From the NCBI RefSeq assembly GCF_040436345.1, contig NC_133223.1, positions 19,507,113-19,571,112 on the forward strand: a stretch of DNA of 64,000 bases. Reading direction: 5' to 3'. Position numbers and translations under genes: made by a program. Under the pieces are notes generated by a model that was not told the DNA's origin, ran no database searches, and was given only the letters and a program-made list of their open reading frames with translations. Shown piece after piece: positions 1-12,800 of this stretch; position 1 is the stretch's first letter; each line of letters opens with the position of its first letter. Origin of the DNA: Pagrus major (Eukaryota; Chordata; Actinopteri; Spariformes; Sparidae).

Positions 1-2554
1 ACTTCAAGAAGAGATAAACTGCTGCCACCGGTGCACATTCATTGTCCCTGTAAGTCAAAGAATCCATTGTCTGCCAGTCAGCGGGAGAAAGATTTGTCTT
101 TAGGAGGCTGAGTGACACCAGGTCACAGACATTCAGCACAGACAAATGGGGATGAGCTGAGAAATAATTATACATTAGCCTAAATTTCAATTGCAGGGAG
201 TCTTGGAGCAGCAGCAGTTCAGATGCTGATTGCTCCAACTTGCTGAGCCAAAGAAATAGCCAGCAAATCTACAGCACAGAGTTGAGAGCTGCGTGAAGAC
301 GTATTTTGATGCTGGAAAGATGGGCTGTCTATATTAAAATATGTATATGAAAACACTTTTGGTGAGAAATAGGCAGTGTACTAACATAACACACTGCCAA
401 GTGTGTTATGTTAGTAACTTCTATACAATTCCTTGAAAAATACCGATATTTGGTATGATGTCTGATACCACTGAAAATTGGCACAACACTGGGGGCACAC
501 AATTTCTGATTTTTAATAAAAGATAAATAAAACAAGGCTACTGTGTGTTAAGCACAACAACATCTAAGTTAATTTAATTCGGGAGGAAATGAGACTCTGT
601 AGGCACCATAGCTGTGCATGTGTTAACTCGCTGAAAAAACACAAATAGTACTGGAGTATCAATAGTTCAAAAAATGAGTATTGAAACCATTTCAAATATT
701 CAGTATCAATATTTTAGACAGTTTGATCAGAGTTTAGTGAGATTTCACTCTCTCTCTCTCTGTCTCACCAAACTCTGATACTTTCTTTGTCTCTCTCACT
801 CAGTCCAACTATACTCTGTGTCCACGGATGCGGGCGTACAAAAAAGTACAATCTATAGTTGATACAACAACATGACATCTTTTGCATCATTTGGAGGAAT
901 TTTGCAGGCAAAATAGAGAGAAGTTTACAATTGTTCATTTGCATAGTTAGACTACCAACACTGTAGTGATACAAAACTGGATGAAAATTGGCCTGTTTAA
1001 GAAACCTACAACAGGATACATCATCTTACATCATCGACAAAAGAAGTGATAAGTAACAGTTCATTACCATCTTGGCAATCCATGAAGTGGAATCACAAAA
1101 CAGCTTCCCGTAAGAACTACAACTTATGCAGTGATCTGATCAATATTTAATCGTGTATCAAGCTTAACATCCCATTAAACCTCTTAGGCAGCATATGCAC
1201 CCCACAGGATGTCTAGCAACCATGAAGTGGTCAAACAAAGTACATGCTTGTTATATCTTAGTTGGATTGCAGAGAGGGATGACATTGTACAGGTTTTCAT
1301 CCAAACAGACTAAATTAGATATCGACACTGATTAACTTCAACTTGTGCAGTAAAATCATCTTGTGTATTTGTTATAAAAACCCACATCCTCTCAGGTCCC
1401 TGTGCTACACGGTTGTTTATGACTTATCTAGAGTGACTGTAGCATGTTAAACTTTGTGAGGAGAAATAAAGTCCCATTGCTAATCTCTCAGTCTCAGCAG
1501 CTGCAAAATGGCCCCAAAGACCCACAATGTTTAATTGCTTCTTTCAAACAGTGTATTGACTTCGCTAAATAAAACTAACATTTGTGGTCAAGTATAATTT
1601 ATCAGAATTCACCAAGATCAACAATAATATATTTCAGCCTCAGTAAATCCCCAGAATGAAGACGGAGGTAGAAAAACACTTTTGCATCCGCTCATGAAGC
1701 ATTCACAACAGCAGCTTTATTTTTTTTACTGCAAGTCACTGAATTCTGAAACAATTTGTGAAATCCCCGACTGCACAGACTATTAGGTTAAACAACACGT
1801 GGTTTGGAAGTGCTGACTGAAGCCCTGACAGAGTAATTGCTCTGAGCAGATTTGAGAATGTGGGTAGCACAAATACCAGTGGTCCTGTACACACTGCATG
1901 TCTCAGATTAACCTGAAACTCAGACAGTACATTGTTAAGTATCCATATACTGTGATTTCTTAATACTGAAGGTGCCACACGGGGAGATTTTTTTTTGAGG
2001 AGGATGACAAATTCTTTGGTAAGCGCACGACCGACTCGCCAGCAGCAAAACACAAAAAGTTATTATTAGATCCCTAGATGTTTCACTTTCTGCTGCTCTC
2101 AACTGCTGAAAATGTTCATATTGACACACCCAGTGGCAAAGGAATGTCTCCTTTCCAGAGCAGAAACAGTCTCACATGCACACACAATCACTCTATCAAT
2201 CATTAAACTGCAGAGAATCATGCAGCCTTCTTTAGATAGACACATACCTGTCCTTCTGTTGATATACGATTAAACAAGGTGAGAAATAAAGCACTGGATG
2301 GAATGGAGACAACAGTCCGACAGCATCTCCTTCACCTCCTCAACAAAGTGGGCATGCAGAGTAAATCATTTAGAAGCTGCACCCATGCCTACCTCACACC
2401 TTTAACCTCACCCTGACAAATGTTGCAATAACCTGCGGCCTATCTGAGCATGTGTATCCACAGGGCAGGGCTTGCCTCTGACTAAAGACAGGAAACGGAG
2501 TCATTTTACAATCAATGCAACACAGAAACACACACAGACTCATACAACAAACTA
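1..2554. other. No gene recognised
   Basis: AT-rich sequence with only short spurious frames and the hairpin at 379-416. By synteny it may be pkp4 intron, but nothing here shows it. Confidence 0.5.
379..416. repeat. Perfect 17-bp inverted repeat
   Basis: TACTAACATAACACACT and its exact inverse separated by GCCA. An alternative stem, GGCAGTGT with ACACTGCC, overlaps it. Confidence 0.9.
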
Positions 2555-2919
2555 GGGCTGCATGATATATTGTTCCACTGACACCACAATGTGCACATGG
2601 CCAATAGTTACATTACATCGCAGGACATGTTTGGGTTTATTTTCCGATATCGCACGTCCTGCAATGCGAGTATTCTGCTGAAGTAAAACTTGCACAGTTT
2701 ACATTTTTCTTTTCACTAACATTTAATTGAATTGTGGTCTATTCGTCATTGCAGTGCTACTTTTGGGGGACATACATTTCATTTCTACTTGCCATTTGCT
2801 TTGTTTTGTATGGTTTGGCGGAACATTTTTATTCATAATTCAAATTTTTTATAATACCTGTATTTTCTCATATTGCAAAATATATTGCGGAAAGGAAAGC
2901 TCAATGTGCTGTGCAGCCC
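2555..2919. mobile_element. MITE with GGGCTGCA termini
   Basis: Begins GGGCTGCATGATATATTG and ends CAATGTGCTGTGCAGCCC, so the termini are inverted copies. The interior contains the common fish ACATCGCAGGAC stretch. No coding capacity. Confidence 0.6.
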
Positions 2920-3666
2920 TTCCACAAATGCATGCATATTCCCTGCTCTGCACTTTATCTTGCATGATATGTTTACACAAAGAGGACATGGGGGAGATGA
3001 CTGCAGACCAAATAATCCATGTTTGCACAGTGCAGCAGTAAAAACACAAGACTAACTTTCCGTGAACAACTTCCTACAACATTCATTCACCCTTCCTCAC
3101 AACAATACCCCGACTAATGGGGAGCAGAGAGGCTCAACTGAAGTCTCGTCAGCTGTTTCCAACATGTCACCGCCGCTAATATGTTGTGACAGAACAGGAC
3201 TTAAATTATTCTCATTGCATGTAAATCCCTAAAACAGAATGAGAGTTTCTGCTAGACAGACTTGCTACATCCTGTTACACGTTGTAGGACAAATACATTT
3301 AACACCCTAATGCCTTTCTGCATATAATTACAATGGAAAGACAACAACTGCAGCAGCATGAAGGAATTACTGTGTAATACTCTCTCAAGAAAAGTCCGAT
3401 AAACTCATTCCTTATGTTACAGATGTGGCACAAGACAAAGATTTTATGCACTTAACTAATTGACAAAGTTGTATAAAAGAATTTGATCCTGGCTTGGGAT
3501 GTTCATTATCGAACCTCATTTAACAGTTCAGTTAAAAATGTGTTTAATCAATGCTGCAGTGTTATCAGGCCCTACGCACTCCACTTGCTGTGTCAAATAT
3601 TTCCCCACTGCTGAGCATATCAGATGGTTATCGAATGATCATGTTTCAATTTTATGTTAACGCAGG

Positions 3667-3669
<3 letters not shown>

Positions 3670-3752
<83 letters not shown>

Positions 3753-3753
3753 G
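3670..3753. repeat. (GA)n microsatellite
   Basis: About 84 bp of GA with a single AAAG interruption. Confidence 0.95.
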
Positions 3754-4926
3754 ATTGACAGAAATAACGAGATCATTCGAATGGGAAAAATTGAAAAGGA
3801 AAATTAGCATAACAAATGTTCGGCTATTGGCAGTGCCCTGGCCTTCACAGTGTAAGGTGTCTCTGAGGTGAATAACTGAGCTCACTCAGCACCTTCTATT
3901 AAGACTGATTACAGTAAGAAATGAACTGCCTCCAGAAAAATAATCAATCACAAAGCTATGAGTTGTATAAATTGAGCTTAGCTGACTACGTCTTCATAAA
4001 AAGGACAATTTTGTAGGTTTGTTGTGATGAATTGGGAGATAAAAGAATGATGGCTTTGACATTTACTACCTCTCTGAGACATATTAATGAACATTTCATG
4101 TGCACGAGTGACTGTGTGAGAAATAAACATTATGGATACGATTCATTTCAGTTTTGTTCTGGTTGCGTCCATGTGTGTGGCAGGGAGCTCAACTTTCACT
4201 CTTAAAAAAGTGTTCCAGTTACAAATAGCAAGTTCTTACTCATTGATTTTCATATGGCCACAACTTCAAAAGGTAGTGGACATACTTAAGCTACATTCTA
4301 ATAATGTGTCTGATTAAAATGACCCATAAAAGTGCTTCAGATTGCTTGTTATCCCAGATGATATTGGCTGACTGCCACTTTTGGGACAAAACGCTCCAAA
4401 GCATAACAATCAACTGGCGGTAATTTTTTTTCTTGATATTTAAGTATATCATTGGCAACACTCATGCAATAATTCCTGTGGTGGAAATTTGAAGGTTTTA
4501 TTATTTTTAATTTTTTCTTAGCTTTTTGCATTTCACCATGAGATCCGGACAGTTAACCGGTTTGACATTTTGTGACTCTAATGTGTAATAATCCTTAAAC
4601 TTTGTAATACCTTTTATACATTTTCATCTAATTTGATAAACAGAGATTAATAGATTCAATAAATGTGTTTTTTGTAATAAATATTTTTCTTACTTCTAAG
4701 GGCTCTGGAGATAAATTTTGCACATCGTGTTGTTGGGCCATGGTTGCATTTCACCTTATTAAAAAGCTTGTGAAACAACTAAAATTGATGAAACTTAAAG
4801 AGTTCCTTTAATGAGTATGCACATAGGCATCTATAAACACAAAGGGAAGGCAAACATGGAGGTTGACGTGGAGACTCTGGCCAGGCCTTTCCAGTTTTAA
4901 TCCACACTCACTGGATCTCATTGGAT

Positions 4927-4961
4927 AATCTGAAATCCAAATTTATTGTGGATTTCAGATT
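4927..4961. repeat. Perfect 13-bp inverted repeat
   Basis: AATCTGAAATCCA and TGGATTTCAGATT around a 9-nt AT-rich loop. Confidence 0.85.
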
Positions 4962-7049
4962 TTAAAGTTAAAGTAGAGCTTGACATGATGAGCTACATTC
5001 TACATGCAATGTTTGGGTATATTGCTACACCATTAGACTGAAGGTTCTCAACATTTTCAAGTCACGATCCACAGGAAAAATCAAGTTTGCGTTCATAACC
5101 CTCTCCAGCACTGGGACTTTTGATTCACAAAATGCCGAAAGTGTCAAAATGAAATAAGAGGGTATTTTTTTTTTGTGTGTGTGTCCAATCAGAACTATGT
5201 GAACACACACATTGACTCTAACAAAACACACTCAAAATCATGTTTAATGCCAATTACATCAGTGGTACAGGCAATGCATGTAAAAACTATTACTCAGTCT
5301 AAAATACGATTCCATTTTTTCCCCTACAACCATCTGGAAATCCCTGGAAATTAACTTGCGACCCCCTTGGGGATCCCCACCCAAAGAAGAAAGAAGGAAA
5401 TCAGTGGCTTTGCCTGGTTTTCTGACAGCTACAAGCTAATGAGTAAAACTCTGAAGACTTACTGCAAGATCAGATAAACTTACTTTCCCTGAGTAAAATA
5501 TAAATGATATTGATTGTTGACCACTGAAAGTATCAGTCAGCTGTGTATCAAAAATCTCAAAAAGTTTGGTATCAAATTACAATGACAGCAAGATTTATTG
5601 AATCCTGATTAGAATCCCGTCTCAAACCACATGTTGCTGTAAGACAACAACAGCAGAACCAGTCAAACATCGTTGTTACCAGCTGCCTGTCCAACCTCAT
5701 CTCATTTAAAGCAAAGCCTAACCCCTGCAATGTGACTAAAAGAAGTGTAGCTGCTCTACTTGCACAAGAACAGCTATGTTTGAAGTGATTGATAACAGAT
5801 TGACAGAGTTTTCTCTCCCTGGATTGTTATGTTCAGTTCTATAAAGAATGATATGAATGTGCGGAGAAATGCATTATGTAAATCATAACAGCTTTCCTGC
5901 TGTATGATGTAAAGATAATGATTTCATATTGACACAAACTACTCTTCTTTACATTTTAATAGAGAAGCCCCAGGCTCTACATCTGTAAAAATACACTCTT
6001 CTGACTTCTCGTCCTTAAAAAAGTTGTTCAGTGCATTTAACAAGCTGATGTAGACAACAGGAATAAAAATATTGAGACTGAGAGGGTGAATTCATCTGCG
6101 CAGTAATAGTGAGTGATTTCTGAACTATGGTAAACTTGGAAAAGTAAATCACAAGAGAGAGGAAACTACGGTTCCTGTGAAGTATTATGAAACCAGCTTA
6201 AAGAGTGAGATGGACAAGCAGAGGCCCGGCCGTGTACTTCCTGATGTCTGATTTGCATTGCCGCTGCCTACTCAATGCTCGGTGCAGGGGTCATGGAACG
6301 ACGTGCTGTGATCCATTCAAATGTGAATGAAGATACTGATAACTGCACAAATGAAATTTTAAACAGAAACATAGTGATTGACATGAGGCAGAGTCCTTCG
6401 TTGCAATAAAACCCTTGGTAACTAAAACTAAAAATCTGCTTCATTAGTGATTAGTGATTACTGATTTATTGCTAAACTCTACACTGGTCAGGGTGTCTGC
6501 AGTGACTCAACTAATTAAATCTAAAAATAGAAAACATTCATTTTGGCGTTTGTTGGTAAACACACCTGTAGACCTGGCGCACACCTCAAGTCATTACAAC
6601 TGACAATGACTTGCCAACAATTTTTGCTCATCTAACCGCTCAAGCGTAAAATGCCCCCAAAGCTAACAGTGTACTTTTAAGCAATTAAGCTGAATGAAAT
6701 AACCTGCACTCTGACACAGAGTGTTCTTTTAGCCTCCACTATTTCTGGCCTGCAGGTTGGAAAGTGATCTCTGAAACTCCTGGGGAACAGGAAGACCTCA
6801 TCTATAATTCTGTCCCTTCAGCAGGTGGCCTAGCATTGGCAAGATCTGGGCTCCTCCCGAACATTTGCCTGCACCTGGAAATGAGGAATGAAGCTAAATA
6901 AAAGAAAATTGTTAATCGATGAATGAATGATGAATAGATTTGTTCTGCACGCTGATTATTTTATATGGTGGTGGGAGATGTTTGAGGGATAATAAATGAT
7001 AAAGTTAAAGAGGCAATGAGAGTTAAGAAAAACAGCTACACGTTGAATA

Positions 7050-7672
7050 TTCAGTCATTATCTACTCACCTCCATGGCGATGAAAAGTTGGATGAAGTTT
7101 TGTAGCACACAAAACATTTCTGGAGCTTCACAGCAAAACAGTGTTGAAGTATTCTCCTAAACAACTAAAACTGAAGGGGACTTGTTTTAAAGCTTGTTTA
7201 ATACATAGTTGTTAATAGTTTATAACGTGTCTAGTGTTATCCAAGCCAAAGCCTTGAAATCCCAAAATAATTTGAAAAGGCAATATTTACACCCTTGATG
7301 CGTGGTTGAGCTCATACACCCACTTGAGCCGGGGAGTTGCACGCTTTTAGCTTAGCAGCTACAGAGAAGATTTTGGCTTTATGAAGGCTGTAAATATGGT
7401 TCATCAAATCAGTTTGAGATCTTGGGGCTTCTGGAGACTCAGGTTATGCTGGCGAAGCTGTATGGAGCCATTTTATGCTTTTGTTTCTGTTGTTTTATTT
7501 ACATTTTGAAACAAGTCCTTATCTTCTTCAGTTGTTCAGGAGAATGCTGCAATGCTGTTTTGCTGTGAAGCTCCAGAAATATTTTGTGGACTACAAAACT
7601 TCACCAGACTTTCCATTGACATTAGGGTGAGAAGATAATGACAACATTTTTGGGTGAACTTATCCTTTAAAA
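7050..7672. mobile_element. Fold-back (long inverted repeat) element
   Basis: Arms at about 7055-7190 and 7509-7641 are imperfect inverted copies: ACATTTCTGGAGCTTCACAG in the left arm matches CTGTGAAGCTCCAGAAATAT in the right. The right end GGGTGAACTTATCCTTTAA is a familiar teleost repeat end. A related right-arm copy is at 53442-53622. Confidence 0.65.
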
Positions 7673-8055
7673 TAATAAATGCTAACCATAACTAGGGATG
7701 TAAGCAATAAGTCTGCAGTCGATTAAACGTTTCCTAAAGATTTTGTGTTTCATTGGACGTTGTTTGTCATAACACTTATGAAGTGTAACCAGTCAGATAG
7801 TGTTGTGGGCAGAACACTGAGTAAGACCACAGAGACTACTGACTACAGGCAGAGAAATAATGCTGCATCCGAGCAAAATTCGTATTTTTTTTTTATTATT
7901 TAATTGGCAAGCAGACACAAAAAACAGACATAACGATATATGGAAAAAATACTGAATGTTGGACCGGTCTATCCCTAATGTGCATTATCCATAATGTTTG
8001 GCGAAAAGTGCCCGCATTTCAACAACACTTAAAATATGATTTGGTTTATGAAGAA
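7673..8055. other. No gene recognised; possible small MITE
   Basis: TAGGGATGTAAG near 7694 and GGTCTATCCCTA near 7966 are loosely inverse, hinting at a short decayed element. Confidence 0.3.
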
Positions 8056-8220
8056 TAGGGCTGCTCCCAAATAGTCGACCAAGCACTGGTCGACCAAAAA
8101 ATCATTAGCCGACCAAAATTTCATTGGTCGATTGGTCGCAGGAAAAAATAACCAAAAACATTTGGTGCCGTGTCTTGTCAAAATTAAGTCAAAATCTATG
8201 TGACTGGCGGCTGGCCTGTG

Positions 8221-8229
8221 TATAAAAGG
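8221..8229 (+). promoter_or_regulatory. TATA box of the hAT transposase fragment
   Basis: TATAAAAGG lies 140 bp before the transposase ATG, inside the element's 5' region. Confidence 0.5.
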
Positions 8230-8360
8230 CTGGAGGGCTTTTAATGTGAAGGGCCAGATACAGGAAGTCGTGACATTCACTCACTGTCAGTGTTTTTTTT
8301 TTTAAACACGGCAGGTCCCTTCGACATCGCGGTTAGACAGTTAACAATTAATAGCCAACC

Positions 8361-8500
8361 ATGTCGGGAAAGACATCTAAAATATGGGATCATTTTGAAA
8401 AGAAGATGGATGACCCCAAGAAGGTGACATGCAAACTTTGCAAGAAAAACTTCGCCTATCACTCCTCCACGACGAACATGATGTACCACCTTAAACATGT
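8361..8500 (+). pseudogene. hAT transposase N-terminal exon with BED zinc finger (truncated gene)
   Basis: About 47 codons from ATG to the splice donor, with the WxHF, CxxC and HxxH features of a BED finger. No RNase-H-like catalytic or dimerisation region follows anywhere nearby. Confidence 0.7.
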
Positions 8501-8670
8501 AAGTAGCCTAGCTACCTGCCCATGGCGGCCCGAACGTTTGAAAGCAGAGAAAAATACATTTTATTATTGTTATATGCGCTAGTATTAGACTATTCGTGTG
8601 TACTGGGGAAGCTAAATTATCCAGCTTACTGTGTTTTACTTATTGTGTAAATCTCTCTACAGGCGCATCC

Positions 8671-8673
<3 letters not shown>

Positions 8674-8743
<70 letters not shown>
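8674..8743. repeat. (TA)n microsatellite
   Basis: About 70 bp of pure TA, directly at the break of the hAT fragment. Confidence 0.95.
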
Positions 8744-8745
<2 letters not shown>

Positions 8746-9080
8746 CAAATGTTTTTTATAATATATCCAATATTTGTTTCGTACCATGTTTAACCTTATT
8801 GATTAAAATGCGCTCAATTTTGACAATTTTTTGAGTGTTTTCTTACTTTTAGTCAGGGAAATTAGTCCTTAGGAAAGGTTAGGATTAGAGATTCTAATGA
8901 CTGAATGCACATCTTGAGAAAGACTTGAATATTTCAGTAACTACATCATAATCTACTTAAAGACAGTTCTTGAGTTGGTCAAAAAACTTTCGAAAGATTG
9001 TCGAGGACTGTACTCAAAACATACTGGGACAACACCACTTGAGAGGAAACCTTGGAGAACCAAAGTAATAACTGGAATTA
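8744..9080. other. AT-rich spacer between hAT fragment and LINE tail
   Basis: No coding motif. Part may be decayed upstream LINE sequence, since the LINE frame is not readable here. Confidence 0.3.
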
Positions 9081-9885
9081 GTGAAATGTATAAAATCAGT
9101 TCATCACTTCAAACACAAGGATACTAAACATGCTAATATATGTCTTATCTATAAAATCATTAATGGCTTGGCTCCTCCCCCACTCAGTTGCTTTGTTAGG
9201 AAAAGAGAAAATTCAAATCAGATAACAAGAGGAGTCACGAGGGGAGACTGTATAATCCCACTAAGAAAGTCTGCTTTTAGTCAATCCGCCTTCTCGATTA
9301 AAGCAGCTCACGAGTAGAACACTGTACCGGTTCATATCAGAGAACTCACCACCTACAGGTCGTTCTCTACAGTTAAAAAAATGGCTGATTGGCAATCAAA
9401 TCTGTCAGCATTAGTCAAATAGAGATAATGTGTATGATGCTTAACTGCTCTGCTCCTCCACATAGATCAGTGTCATTGTAGTCTTGTTCCTTAGATTAGT
9501 CTGCTTGTGATTGCTCTTGTGTGTTTTTGTTTGTCTGTCTTGCAAAATTGCTGCATTGTACATGTCATATGTGTGCCTGCTTATGTATGCTGCTATTGTC
9601 TGTCCCTGCTCTGTTGTACTTTGTTCTCCTCTGCTTATTGTTGCTAATGTATTTGTCCTGCTTTTATTGTTGTTTATGTCTTTGTCCTACTTTTATCTTA
9701 TGTTTTATACTGAAACGGTTGTTTTAAACCTGCGTCTTGATTTTAGGATGCCACTTTACATCTGGCCAGGGACAACAGATGAAAACTAGCCTCTTGGCTA
9801 ATTCTGGCATATTTACAGCAATGTTCATCAATATGCACTGTCCCTGACAAATAAGATGAATAAAAAAAACAAAAAAAAAACAACT
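9081..9885 (+). mobile_element. LINE 3' end, CR1/L2-type, 5'-truncated and decayed
   Basis: The frame reads HANICLIYKIINGLAPPPLS ... FSIKAAHE-stop-NTVPVHIRELTTYRSFSTVKK, the typical C-terminal tail of fish non-LTR reverse transcriptases. The conserved Trp codon is TAG, and an extra A in a run of A at about 9376 shifts the frame. The 3' UTR ends with GACAACAGATGAAAA, CACTGTCCCTGACAAATAAG and an A-rich tail. Confidence 0.75.
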
Positions 9886-12800
9886 AACATGCACTGAACC
9901 ACGATGCAGAAAGAATTAATGTAGTTACTAAAGAAAATGTCAAGTCGGCCAACCAGCACCAGCTGACCTTTTACACATTGATTTAGTTCAGGTGAATATA
10001 AAATGAATTGGGAACTTTTTGTTGATTTATTGGCATACTTAAACAAAAACTCCTGGGCTCCTCACAGACTGGCAAAACATCTCCAACTGCAATGTCACTG
10101 CGTACCAAAGGGAACTTAGGCTCTCTGAGAGGTGGCACCATATGGATAATCTATCAAAGGGGATTTAATTGAAAAAATAAATCACCTCCTACAAGTTGGT
10201 AAAAATAAATTCCCCTTTAGTTGTACTCTGTAATGATTCATAGAGGATGTGCATGACTTTGCAGTTCTGCAGAGGGACGTATGGTTTTATTTGAGGCATT
10301 GCTTTGAATTTATATCCTTCCGGTGCGGCAGACTAAAAGTATGGGTGCTATCACGTTCATCACATCACAGAGATACTTCTGCAAATCTTCAATATGCTAT
10401 TATTTCTTATCCCAGTGGCCACAAAACATGTGCAACTCTTCTACTAGGTGTGACTTATGTTTTTCAGCATTTCTGGTTTCATTTCAGCTATAATGGGATA
10501 TCTTAAATGATGTGTGAGAACCTGGGAGTGAATGTCCATCCAAAAATAGGAGGGCTTGGCATTGTTCAGGGTTAGTGGTGCATGCAGAGGAGAGTGCACT
10601 TTGGATGCCAGAGAAAAAGCCCTTCCTAAAATGAAAACAAGCCCATTAACAGGTTGGATGTCTTTTTAAGCTAGTGGCATAGAAGTCATAGTTTCTCTAG
10701 TGACATATCAACACTTTAGACACGAGACAGAAAAGTGGTTATTCTGGGATATTTCCCTGCTTCCTGGTGTAGATCTGCTAACTAGGCTTTGTCCTCGAGA
10801 GCGAGGAAAACTTAAAGAGCAGCGTCTTATTCTTTTAAGTTGCATCAATCTATGCACCATTGCCTTAAGGCGACAAAAATGTTTAGCTTTGATGCTGTCA
10901 CGATATCAAGTTACTCTGACAAAGAGAGAAAAAAATAAAGTATAAGCTTTGATATCACACAGCCCACACCTGCCTCACAACTCTCACAACCGAATGCAAA
11001 GCTTAAGATCTATTAAATGCCATTTTAAATGTCATGTGCTTGAACTGTATTTGTTCATTTCCAATGTCAACAACTCCTTTTTCAGAGTCAATTTTACTTT
11101 ATAGCAATCTTTTAAATGCTTTGACATTTAAGTGAAGTGAATATTTGGCTTCTTGGCAGTGTTTTATGGTTTAACAGGTGAGGCAGACTAATTGTGCAGA
11201 TTGTTTCAGTTTTCAGTTGTAGTCTGGGAACAGGCGTAACCCTCATGGTCGTGTAACCTGACATTGAGGAGATGCCTTCACCTTCTGACTAAATTCAGAC
11301 ACCGAGTGCACTCACATACCACTTTGGGGTGATATCTGATCCCACAAACAAGCTATTTGAGTTTTTAAAAGAGTCTAAACCGAGAAGCACACTGCCTAAG
11401 TTTGTAGCTTGTGTGCCTGAAACAATAAGCCAATTAAGAGATTAATCAATTGGCGGAGAAGTTTGAAAATTAAATCAATACTAATGAGTCATCAATCAAG
11501 CAGAAAATACCAAACATTTGTCTGGATAAAAGTCATCACCTTGGAATATAGTATCTGCCAATTTTAACTATTTTCTGACATTTCATTGACAAAACAATTA
11601 ATTAAACAAAAAAAATCCACATATAAATCAACAGAGGGAATCATCATTAGTTGCTGCCACTGAAACATGAACTAGTTCTCTCATTTTTATCAAAAGCTTG
11701 GTGTGTAAGACTGTTGAATTATTTACAACAGTATTGTATCTGGCACAAAACTTCACTATTCAGCATTAAATGTCACTCGAGGTCATGACATGTTGTTATG
11801 ACTGTAGCGGCAACTGTAGTGTGCTTATATGTTATGTCATGCACTCCACTGGGATGGACTCTTGCACCAAGATGGACTCTCTTTACCATCAGTATAGAGT
11901 GTAGTCTCTTTCGCCTGGGGTGATAATGTGAGTAGCACTTTGAAATATTCAACAAGGTATTATGTGCCCTGTTGAGGTAATTCTGCAAGCCAGCCAGGCT
12001 TAGATAGATGGGATTGTTTGAGCCATGAGCTTGTAGGAAGACTCCAGTAGTAAGGCCGCATGTGGAGCATACAACAGTGGAAAAGCTCTGTCCCTTCACC
12101 GCTGCTATAGCAGAAACTGACGAGGGGGCGTCTTTCAGACTCAGCATGTCGGGCCTATGGAGGGCTATTTTACCGGACAAAAATCTATTGTGCGCCTAAT
12201 CTCTAAAAGCGCTGACATGCTTTGTGTTCTGTATTATCTTTAGCTGTCCGGCGTCCAACCAAAGCATGAAATCTGGGGCTCTTTCAGGAATCTATCTACA
12301 TATCCAGTTAGATCAACAATCAGCCAGCAGCCGCAACCGCCAAGGATTATCCACAGAAGCCAGTGCAAGGCTGAACGCACTCTATACATACAGTATGGTT
12401 CTTTAATTACTTTGATTTATACATGATAGGAAACCATGATGAACATAATGCAAACGCATGAATAACTGTTAAGCTTGAATCCTCCAGTATACTAATTCTG
12501 TTTACAATATATATAATATATATGTTGAGTATGAATAATTTTTTAATCATTGGTCTGCTCGTTGGTTTCCTCTATAAGTCTTCAGAGTGATATAACAAAG
12601 ATTACCAGTACACAATGGAAATCCCCTACTCTTCTACATGTGGTTTGTTCTCGGGGAAGGCAGGGGAGACAGATCAAGTCTCTTTAGACCACACAATGCA
12701 AATGTGGAATGGAAAAAAAGAAGCTATGTAGGGTGGGAATTGGGGGGGGGGAGAAACTTTCCATGCCAAAGGATGAATAAAAGATTTTCTTACTTTTATC

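Larger units (their letters stand above)
2920..7049. other. No gene recognised
   Basis: Contains the GA microsatellite and the 4927-4961 hairpin. No splice-flanked coding block or known motif was found on either strand. Confidence 0.5.
8056..8676 (+). mobile_element. hAT-type DNA transposon, 5' part only (BED-finger exon)
   Basis: Starts TAGGGCTGCTCCCAAATAGTCG with clustered TCGACCA sub-repeats, followed by a TATA box (8221). A transposase-type first exon, ATG 8361-8500, encodes a BED zinc finger: SKIWDHFEKK, then CKLCKKNF, then MMYHLKH. It ends at donor CAT|GTAAGT. A second exon starts after TCTCTACAG (about 8662) with AHP and runs into a (TA)n array. The catalytic domain is absent, so the copy is dead. 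Confidence 0.75.

Noticed and set aside
3551..3871. Arg-Glu repeat frame
   Set aside because: Produced by the (GA)n microsatellite.
8596..8834. Tyr-Ile repeat frames
   Set aside because: Translation of the (TA)n array.
11773..12180. 135-codon frame on the - strand
   Set aside because: No recognisable family motif, no flanking splice or promoter logic, and composition like the surrounding non-coding DNA.
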